In this document: piece by piece, positions 7,441 through 13,250 of the stretch | Position numbering within the stretch: position 1 is the stretch's first letter | Layout of the letters: every line of letters starts with the position of its first letter | NCBI GenBank assembly: GCA_009924885.1 | Contig: RFQS01000033.1 | Location: forward strand, 1 to 13,250 | Length of the DNA: 13,250 nt | Reading direction: 5' to 3' | DNA from: Pseudomonadota bacterium | GTDB lineage: Bacteria > Cyanobacteriota > Vampirovibrionia > LMEP-6097 | The notes under the pieces: generated by a model | Seen by the model: only the letters and a program-made list of their open reading frames with translations | Database searches by the model: none | Told to the model about the DNA's origin: nothing | Program-made: the position numbers and the translations under genes

Positions 7441-8391
7441 TTAAGCACTCGCTGAAAAATCGGCTGCGACCTCTAAATAAATTTTTTTTTGTTTTATAGT
7501 AAAAAACCTATCTTTAGAAAAATTAATACGATGAAAACCACCTTTCTGAATAGCTTCCATAAAGTCATTCTGAAAATCCATATTAGTAGTAAAGAAACGC
7601 TCTAGAAGCCTGCGCTGCATTAGCTTTCCTAAACCTCTAAAAGATTCCAAGCTCCAAGGCAAGCCGCCTAACTGTTTAACAGTAGATTCCACTTGAATAT
7701 TAATATAGTTCTCCTGTTCCTCTACAAGTAAAGCAAGACGGTTAATATTATTTTTAAACTTAGGATTAATTTTTTCCGCTTCAGGAAAGATATTCAAGCG
7801 AATTCTATTTCTTGAATAGGAATCTGAAGCATTAGAAGGATCTTCCCATATAGTTAAATTAAAGTCTCTCGCAAATTCTTGCAGTTCTTTTTTCTCACAT
7901 CTCAGCAATGGACGATGTAAAGTAAGCCCTGATGATTCTAATAAATTCTCTAGAGGGATACCCTTTAAGCCAGCGACACCAGTTCCCCGAAAAAGTCTGA
8001 ACAGAACAGTCTCAACATTATCATCTAAATGATGCCCCATAAATAGATCCTGCACACCTAGCTCTGCCGTTTTCTGAATAAAAAACTGGAAACGTAAATC
8101 CCGAGCATTTTCCTCATTTTTTTTCAGATCTGTAAAATCAAATTTCACTGAAATATAATTAAAATCTCGCTCTTTACAGTACTCACCAAGAGACTTACTT
8201 ATTTGAGTAGATCCCTCATGCCAAGCGTGATCACAGTGTAAAACAAATATTTTTTCAGGCTTATATATTTTACTCAATGCCTGTAGCAAAACCATGGAAT
8301 CTAAACCACCAGAACAAGCCACAGCAATAGATCGCTCTTCTAAATTCTTATCAAAGACATAAGCCTTTACCTTATTCGTTAAACTCTGCAC
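7441..8391 (-). CDS. tilS: tRNA(Ile)-lysidine synthase
   Basis: TilS attaches lysine to C34 of the CAU-anticodon isoleucine tRNA using ATP, switching it to read AUA; it is essential in most bacteria. The PP-loop is SGGLDS (27-32), followed by HCDHAWHEGS, MGHHLDDNVETVLFRLFRG (118-136), GLKGIP, HRPLL and WEDPSN, and RNRIRLN (194-200). At 316 residues it is a short form: the synthetase core plus a helical part, without the long C-terminal tRNA-binding extension of E. coli TilS. The start is GTG, overlapping the end of the upstream gene by 20 bases, which implies translational coupling. A run of nine A (T on the plus strand, 7482-7490) lies near the 3' end. Confidence 0.96.
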   Translation of the reverse strand: MQSLTNKVKAYVFDKNLEERSIAVACSGGLDSMVLLQALSKIYKPEKIFVLHCDHAWHEGSTQISKSLGEYCKERDFNYISVKFDFTDLKKNEENARDLRFQFFIQKTAELGVQDLFMGHHLDDNVETVLFRLFRGTGVAGLKGIPLENLLESSGLTLHRPLLRCEKKELQEFARDFNLTIWEDPSNASDSYSRNRIRLNIFPEAEKINPKFKNNINRLALLVEEQENYINIQVESTVKQLGGLPWSLESFRGLGKLMQRRLLERFFTTNMDFQNDFMEAIQKGGFHRINFSKDRFFTIKQKKIYLEVAADFSASA

Positions 8392-9307
8392 GGGAAAAAG
8401 GTTCTTTAACTGTCTTCTTTGCCACTAAGGCTTCAGGCTTAACTAAGACATTTACTCTTTTCGAGATAAAAAGTATCCCATCTAACTGAGGGTCGACTAA
8501 GCCTTTATAGAAAAGGGCTGTGGCACTCACTAATTCATTATATTTATTATCATTAGCCTTAAATAATCTCTCTAACTTCTTTGCAGTAAGGTCTTGATAA
8601 TCTTCCTCAATAGCCTCTGGCTCATCTACATACTGAACTAATTCTTTATCTACAGAAGCAGACACACTATAATCATCACCACCAGCGAAGTATAAAGCAG
8701 CAGAATAATCTTGTCCAGCATCTACCTGTTCTGGAGCTGAAAAATAAATATAATTCTCATCTAACATTTTCTTAGCTCTGCCGAAAGTAACAGTAGTAAG
8801 CTCGAAGTTAATTCTATCTGACTCTATTTTCCAGTCTTTTCCATATCTTTTAAGATACATACTGCCTTGAGCAAGAGCATTTATTTTCCCTCTTTCGTTA
8901 AAGTCGGGATTGACATCTTTAGTCTCACCGAGATAATAATCCACGGTAGTTACAGTAGAGTACATTTCTTGGTTTCTAAAAGCTCGCTTACGGTTAACAA
9001 GCTGAATATTCGGATAATTAGTCCAAAGCCTTTCCGTAAGCTTCTTATAATCATCTTTAATAATTCCATCTGCACTAATAAAGCTTTTACTATAAAAAGA
9101 CATCAATTTTTCTATATCATGAGCATTCCAAGCAGAATAAAAATCATCAAGAAAGTGTTTTACTGGATGCTCTGAATCAGAGACTTCTTTTGCCGCAAGT
9201 ACAGAAGAATTAAACAGAACAGCTGGAAAGAAGCCCCATAAGAGACTCGTTACAAGCGCCAATATGCTGATATTCTTACTAATGGTTCTTAAAATTCTTT
9301 TTCCCAC
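8372..9307 (-). CDS. exported protein with NTF2/SnoaL-like domain
   Basis: The exact function is unknown. The N-terminus MGKRILR with a hydrophobic stretch at 13-32 and VLAAK near 36-40 looks like a signal peptide cut near residue 38-39, so the protein is probably exported. Residues about 47-170 resemble the NTF2/SnoaL-like cone fold: FLDDFYSAWNAHDIEKLMSFY, then alternating strands ending KRYGKDWKIESDRINF. Such domains bind small ligands or serve as scaffolds; no catalytic residues can be assigned. Residues about 186-290 form a second, beta-rich part (IYFSAPEQVDAGQDYSAAL onward), perhaps Ig-like. The start is GTG without SD; no ATG is available nearby. It overlaps tilS by 20 bases and is probably the first gene of the operon. 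It is divergent from the asparaginase gene with only nine bases between start codons. Confidence 0.85.
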   Translation of the reverse strand: MGKRILRTISKNISILALVTSLLWGFFPAVLFNSSVLAAKEVSDSEHPVKHFLDDFYSAWNAHDIEKLMSFYSKSFISADGIIKDDYKKLTERLWTNYPNIQLVNRKRAFRNQEMYSTVTTVDYYLGETKDVNPDFNERGKINALAQGSMYLKRYGKDWKIESDRINFELTTVTFGRAKKMLDENYIYFSAPEQVDAGQDYSAALYFAGGDDYSVSASVDKELVQYVDEPEAIEEDYQDLTAKKLERLFKANDNKYNELVSATALFYKGLVDPQLDGILFISKRVNVLVKPEALVAKKTVKEPFSRAEFNE

Positions 9308-9316
9308 AATACAATT

Positions 9317-10294
9317 ATGATAATAGACTTAGCTACAGTATATCGCAATAAGCAAATTGAAAGTATTCACTATGGCATCGCAGTTTTAGTTAAAGGCGAA
9401 AAGATAATACAGTCTTGGGGGAATGCAGATTTTAAATGCTTTACACGCTCTATTATTAAACCCATTCAAGCTAAAGTTTCATTATCATTTATCGGCGAGG
9501 ATATCCCAGATAAATATATAGCCATAGCCTGCGCTTCTCACAACAATACACCCGAACAATTAAAAACTATCCTTGACTTAAGCCAAGAATATGAAATTGA
9601 GGAAGATTCCCTAGAGCTCGGACTACTAAAAGGATCTAGCTCAAACAGTGGCTACCTCAAATCAAAATTCGCACACAACTGTGCTGGCAAACATACTTTA
9701 ATGCGAATTAGCGAGAACTCTTTAAATATGCAGAATATAAATAAAACCGAGCCACTTCAAAGCAATTCAGAGACTATTTCGCCAGCAAATAACTATATAA
9801 ACGAATCCCATCCTCTACAGAAAAGCATTTTGAGCGAAATTAAAAGATTAAGCGACATCAAGAATGATCAAGAAATCATTACTGGTATTGATGGTTGCGG
9901 ATTACCGACTTTCCACCTCTCTCTTAAAGCAATGGCTAAAATATTTTCTAAAACAGCAGAAGAAAAAGAATATCAAAAAATTTATAAAGCCATGAACGAA
10001 TACCCGCTTTTAATAGGGGGGGCGAATCAAATCGATTCACTGATAATGCAAGCTAGACCAAATCATTTCATGGCAAAAGGTGGAGCCGAAGGATTGATGG
10101 TAGTCTTAAATTTAATAAACCATGAGTGCCTTATTATCAAGATCATTGATGGATCATCTAGAGCTAAAAACATTATCACAAAAGGCTTCCTTGAGCACCT
10201 TGGCTGGCTTAATCCAGATGAAATCTTATTAGATGAAAATATTTTAAATAGTCAAGAATTAGTTATTGGTAATATTTCATTTAATGTTAGATGA
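9317..10294 (+). CDS. asparaginase II-family amidohydrolase (R. etli ReAV type)
   Basis: Members of this family hydrolyse L-asparagine to aspartate and ammonia and are unrelated to the AnsA/AnsB type. The 325-residue protein keeps the family's Ser-Lys arrangement: TRSIIKPIQA with Ser45 and Lys48, CASHNNTPEQ with Ser74, NCAGKH with Cys122 and Lys125, DGCGLPTFHLSL with Cys194, and MAKGGAEGLMV with Lys254. In the Rhizobium etli enzyme the counterparts form two Ser-Lys pairs and a metal site with two Cys, as I recall. Between Cys122 and HPLQ (165-168) there is an Asn/Ser/Glu-rich insertion of roughly 17 residues. A run of seven G (10016-10022) encodes the conserved IGGA. The ATG has no SD and lies nine bases from the divergent GTG. 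The gene overlaps the HIT gene by 11 bases, so the two are probably coupled. Family sure; substrate inferred. Confidence 0.88.
   Translation: MIIDLATVYRNKQIESIHYGIAVLVKGEKIIQSWGNADFKCFTRSIIKPIQAKVSLSFIGEDIPDKYIAIACASHNNTPEQLKTILDLSQEYEIEEDSLELGLLKGSSSNSGYLKSKFAHNCAGKHTLMRISENSLNMQNINKTEPLQSNSETISPANNYINESHPLQKSILSEIKRLSDIKNDQEIITGIDGCGLPTFHLSLKAMAKIFSKTAEEKEYQKIYKAMNEYPLLIGGANQIDSLIMQARPNHFMAKGGAEGLMVVLNLINHECLIIKIIDGSSRAKNIITKGFLEHLGWLNPDEILLDENILNSQELVIGNISFNVR
9320..9348 (-). promoter_or_regulatory. candidate promoter for the 9307-to-6803 operon, inside the divergent gene
   Basis: On the minus strand TTGCGA (9343-9348), a 17-base spacer and TATTAT (9320-9325) form a reasonable sigma-70 match. 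The predicted start site near 9313 leaves a leader of only about six bases before the GTG at 9307, which would fit the missing SD. The site lies within the first codons of the opposite asparaginase gene, as the nine-base gap requires. Consensus match only. Confidence 0.3.
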
Positions 10295-10634
10295 AAATTG
10301 TTTATTTTGTAAAATCATCACGGGAAAAATACCAGCCAAAAAAGTCTTTGAAAATGAAAGCATACTTGCTTTTAGCGATATAAATCCTTGTGCTGAACAT
10401 CACTACCTAATAATTCCGAAAGAGCATATTGAAAATTTAAACGAAATGCAAGATAATCACAAAAATATTCTTGGTGAAATTTTATTAACCGCCTCTCAAT
10501 TAGCCTCTCAATTAGGCTTTGCCGAAAAAGGCTACAGAATAGTAGCAAACACTAATGAAGATGGAGGACAAACCGTTCACCATTTCCATCTTCATCTAAT
10601 AGCTGGACGAAAACTGAATTGGCCTCCAGGATGA
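10284..10634 (+). CDS. HIT-family (HinT-like) nucleotide hydrolase
   Basis: HinT-type proteins cleave phosphoramidates of AMP and related nucleotides in the cytoplasm; the physiological substrate is usually unclear. The 116-residue protein begins LDENCLFCKIITGKIPAKKV, and ends with HHFHLHLIAGRKLNWPPG, where His100, His102 and His104 form the HIT motif. Cys6 and Cys9 with downstream His residues could form the zinc site found in some members. I chose the ATG at 10284 over a TTG at 10266 because it places CLFCKI at the usual distance from the start. The start overlaps the asparaginase end by 11 bases. No terminator is visible in the 61 bases before the ROK gene. Confidence 0.94.
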   Translation: MLDENCLFCKIITGKIPAKKVFENESILAFSDINPCAEHHYLIIPKEHIENLNEMQDNHKNILGEILLTASQLASQLGFAEKGYRIVANTNEDGGQTVHHFHLHLIAGRKLNWPPG

Positions 10635-10695
10635 ATTTCATATTCAGCCTAGTCTAAGCTTAAATTGTTGATTATTTCATGATATATTCAAATAC

Positions 10696-11634
10696 ATGCT
10701 TATCAACGATGATGTTACGACAGTAGGTATTGATTTGGGTGGTACTAAACTTGCAGCTGCTCCAATGAAAGGATCTATATTCGTTGAGTCAGAAATTATT
10801 AAAGAAGCGACCCCGAGTGGTACATCTGAAGATATCATCAGCACTATGTGTAAGATGGTTAAAAAAATCCAAGAGACACACAGTATCGCAGCAGTGGGGG
10901 TATCTACCGCTGGAATGGTAAATGAGAAAGGGGAAATGATAGGTTCATGTGGAAACATCCCCTCTTGGAAAGGAACTAAAGTAAAAAAGGAATTAGAAGC
11001 GAAGCTATTTATTCCAGTAATAGTAGAAAATGATGCTAACTGCTCAGCTTATGGTGAGTATGCTATCGGCTCAGGAAAAGATTTCAAATCCATGATCATG
11101 GTCACACTCGGTACTGGAATTGGTGGTGGCATTATCATTAACGATCAAATCTGGCGTGGAGCACATTTTGGCGGTGGTGAAATAGGTCATTTAAAACTAC
11201 ATAGTAACAGGACTCGTAGATGCACTTGTGGAAGCTGGGATTGCTGGGAAGCCTATGCTTCTGGGACTGGACTGAATAACACTGCTCGCACTTATTTAGC
11301 AGACCCTAGTATAAATAACTACAGCTTAATGGATAAGTACAATCACGGAGATGCTGATGCTATCGAAGTTATAAGCGTTTGGCACGACCATGTAGCACAA
11401 GGTATAGCTAGCTTAATTAATAGCTTTGATCCTGAAGCAGTCGTTATCGGCGGTGGTTTAGCACAGTTTATTAATTACCCTAATTTAAACAAAAAGCTCA
11501 AAGCTAGAGTAGTAGATGCTTTAAAGCCTTACATAAATGTTATTGAAGGCAAACTTGCAAATAATTCTGGCATGGTGGGTGCAGCCTGCCTAGCTAATGT
11601 CGAATTAGCTAATTTAAAAATGCAAGTCGCTTAA
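10696..11634 (+). CDS. ROK-family sugar kinase, probable glucokinase
   Basis: ROK kinases phosphorylate hexoses with ATP; a glucokinase is likeliest for a 312-residue member without an N-terminal helix-turn-helix, so it is not a repressor. Seen: GIDLGGTKLA (11-20) for phosphate binding, STAGMV, ENDANCSAYGE (111-121) with the catalytic-base Asp113, LGTGIGGG (138-145), GGGEIGHLKLH (159-169) with the sugar- and metal-binding Glu162 and His165, the Cys motif CTCGSWDCWE (176-185), and VVIGGGLAQ. The usual motif is CxCGxxGCxE; here Asp182 replaces the second Gly while all three Cys remain. The ATG lacks an SD. The stop overlaps the convergent gene by four bases (TTAA). Glucose versus N-acetylmannosamine or another sugar cannot be decided. 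Confidence 0.92.
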   Translation: MLINDDVTTVGIDLGGTKLAAAPMKGSIFVESEIIKEATPSGTSEDIISTMCKMVKKIQETHSIAAVGVSTAGMVNEKGEMIGSCGNIPSWKGTKVKKELEAKLFIPVIVENDANCSAYGEYAIGSGKDFKSMIMVTLGTGIGGGIIINDQIWRGAHFGGGEIGHLKLHSNRTRRCTCGSWDCWEAYASGTGLNNTARTYLADPSINNYSLMDKYNHGDADAIEVISVWHDHVAQGIASLINSFDPEAVVIGGGLAQFINYPNLNKKLKARVVDALKPYINVIEGKLANNSGMVGAACLANVELANLKMQVA

Positions 11635-13181
11635 GCTGCAACTCCAGCATCAATATCAGGAATTTTATCTGCAATACCTGATCGCAAGATAGTCTTTTCT
11701 TTATTATTAATACTTGAAATCACCCATTTTTTAATAGGTGAAAATAAAGTTCCAGCAAATGGTAAGAAAGTAGCGTTACTCAAACCAGCACTCCACCCTT
11801 CAAAACGTTCCTTCCATGACTCTAGAGACTTAAGATCCGAAAGAGAGCCACCAAAATCTATCTTCATTTTCATCAAACCATTTAAGACCGTGGAAACTAA
11901 GAGCTTCTGAGCCACAATCGCAGAAGATTTCAACTTAACCCCAGTTTCTATATTCTCTAAATCTTCAGCTTTCACAATTTCATGCTTCCTTAATTTATCA
12001 AATACCGACAAAGTTCTTACAACAAGCATTGAATTAGCTGGTAGATCCAGAATCACAGACATAAATCTCTGCAAAGCTCTCGCAACAAAATTGCCTTGAT
12101 CTCTTACAGCTCCACCTCGATTATCACCTAAGAAAGATAAGCCTTTAAATGCTTGAGCTAAGGCTTGAACACGCTGACTCGGATCTGAAATATCTTTAAA
12201 TTTACCCTGCTCAATAATATCAATAAACTTACTCACAGAACCTCGAATCTTCTCTTTAGTAGAATCTTCTAATCCTAAATATGATGACATAGATAGGATC
12301 TTCTCAGGCAGACTGTATTCACCACTTTCTTCTTTATGCGTTAGCCCATCTAGAAAATTATTCCACTGATTTTTAAACAGCATGGCATTAGTAAGTAATC
12401 CACCGACGCCATTCACTGCCATCAAGACATTTCCCTTAGAAGTATCTACCACTCGATTCAAGTCACCAAGACTCTTCACTAAAGGAAAAAACCCCAATCC
12501 TCTATCTGCAAGATCATTCAAGAAATTACTATTTTTAAAATCTGGATTAGGATTAGCTTGCGGGTCAGCTTTCTCCATCATATTTAAACCAAGTGAAGCT
12601 AGTTTTAATAAACCAAAAGCCCCCATTATTTTACTGGAAATAAAAACTAAGGGTTTCGTAACCGTGGTAAGGGCTTTTGCCACAGGATTCTTTGCCGTTG
12701 TTTCATATTGGCTACGCCCTGTTCCCAAAAGAAAAGCTGGCATCGCCTCTTGTAAAATATTAAACTGCTTAGCATCTAATTTTGGCTGAGCCCCTTTATT
12801 TATAAGATTTGCTGGTGCGTTAAGAATCTTCTGTAATTGCCTTTGTGCAACAGGTAAAGATGACATTTCTTCTTTTAAAAGCTCTTGCTGATTAGCAAGT
12901 AAGAGCTGTACCCCACCCCATAATGCACCTAAGTTTACAAGAGAGTTCGCTAGAGATCTTTTCTTTTCATGCCCAAGTTGATAAGCTGCAATCCCTTTTT
13001 GTAGCTTCGAAAAATCTAATTTACCATCTGGACCATAAGCAGACTTTATCGTTAAAGTTTGATATGTCCCCCCTTTAATATCTTTAGTAAGTTCCTTGGG
13101 ATCTGGGACATCACCATTACCTAAACCAAGAAGCGGCAGAGCCTCTTTAAGAGAGCTTGGATTAAGTGGATTGGTTCCCAT
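11631..13181 (-). CDS. large helical protein of unknown function
   Basis: I do not recognise this 516-residue protein. The reading frame is long and intact, with a normal amino-acid mix, and has no signal peptide. It is mostly Leu-, Lys- and Ser-rich predicted helix. Several Gly-rich hydrophobic segments stand out: LVNLGALWGGVQLLLA (about 81-96), the stretch VFISSKIMGAFGLLKLASLG (about 179-198), and MAVNGVGGLLTNAML (about 254-268); they could be amphipathic or membrane-associated helices. A Pro/Asn-rich linker sits near 206-218. The start may be the ATG at 13181 or a TTG at 13187; neither has an SD. It is convergent with and overlaps the ROK gene by four bases. In style (no signal, helical, Gly-rich hydrophobic patches) it resembles the 4439-6806 proteins, but I find no reliable alignment. 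Confidence 0.8.
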   Translation of the reverse strand: MGTNPLNPSSLKEALPLLGLGNGDVPDPKELTKDIKGGTYQTLTIKSAYGPDGKLDFSKLQKGIAAYQLGHEKKRSLANSLVNLGALWGGVQLLLANQQELLKEEMSSLPVAQRQLQKILNAPANLINKGAQPKLDAKQFNILQEAMPAFLLGTGRSQYETTAKNPVAKALTTVTKPLVFISSKIMGAFGLLKLASLGLNMMEKADPQANPNPDFKNSNFLNDLADRGLGFFPLVKSLGDLNRVVDTSKGNVLMAVNGVGGLLTNAMLFKNQWNNFLDGLTHKEESGEYSLPEKILSMSSYLGLEDSTKEKIRGSVSKFIDIIEQGKFKDISDPSQRVQALAQAFKGLSFLGDNRGGAVRDQGNFVARALQRFMSVILDLPANSMLVVRTLSVFDKLRKHEIVKAEDLENIETGVKLKSSAIVAQKLLVSTVLNGLMKMKIDFGGSLSDLKSLESWKERFEGWSAGLSNATFLPFAGTLFSPIKKWVISSINNKEKTILRSGIADKIPDIDAGVAA

Positions 13182-13250
13182 TGACAAGCGAATTATCGTA
13201 AAGTTACAATAATCACATCACGTATTACACTTTAATTCTACAAGACGTAA

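Noticed and set aside
7482..7490. Run of nine T (A in the tilS mRNA) as a frameshift or slippage site
   Set aside because: The tilS frame is intact through it, and the run encodes a plausible Lys-rich segment near a variable C-terminus.
10266..10283. TTG at 10266 as the HIT gene start
   Set aside because: It adds six residues with no SD; the ATG at 10284 gives the usual N-terminal spacing to CLFCK.

Overview
This is an AT-rich bacterial chromosomal window with housekeeping genes and several lineage-specific genes. I see no phage, plasmid, transposase, CRISPR, tRNA or rRNA signature. Few starts have a recognisable Shine-Dalgarno (SD), and GTG and TTG starts occur (8372-9307, tilS, 4439-5737). 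That start usage, the AT-rich composition and the mix of genes would suit a small-genome Cyanobacteriota relative such as Melainabacteria/Vampirovibrionia. This is a weak guess; nothing in the window fixes the taxonomy.

Layout. (1) Positions 1-79 are non-coding, with a perfect 12-bp palindrome and a perfect 8-bp-stem hairpin. (2) Positions 108-4200, minus strand: carB (large subunit of carbamoyl-phosphate synthetase), overlapped by aroE (shikimate dehydrogenase). aroE is broken by a one-base deletion in a short G run, so its last 80 codons lie in another frame. (3) Positions 4201-4438 form a divergent control region, with candidate promoters back to back sharing one palindromic TTGCAA box. 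(4) Positions 4439-6806, plus strand: two tandem genes for diverged paralogues of a family I do not recognise. (5) Positions 6803-9307, minus strand: a secreted NTF2/SnoaL-like protein, tilS (tRNA-Ile lysidine synthetase) and hpt (hypoxanthine phosphoribosyltransferase), likely one operon. (6) Positions 9317-11634, plus strand: an asparaginase II-family amidohydrolase overlapping a HIT hydrolase, then a ROK sugar kinase. (7) Positions 11631-13181, minus strand: a large helical protein of unknown function.

The genes are very tightly packed. Both convergent pairs end by sharing one TTAA tetranucleotide, and the divergent pair at 9307/9317 is 9 bases apart. The main points for a second look are the aroE frameshift, a 35-base dispersed repeat (34/35 identical) beside the stop codons of aroE and tilS, the tandem unknown paralogues, and the unknown 516-residue protein. 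No gene-free stretch exceeds 300 bases; the longest is the 238-base carB upstream region.
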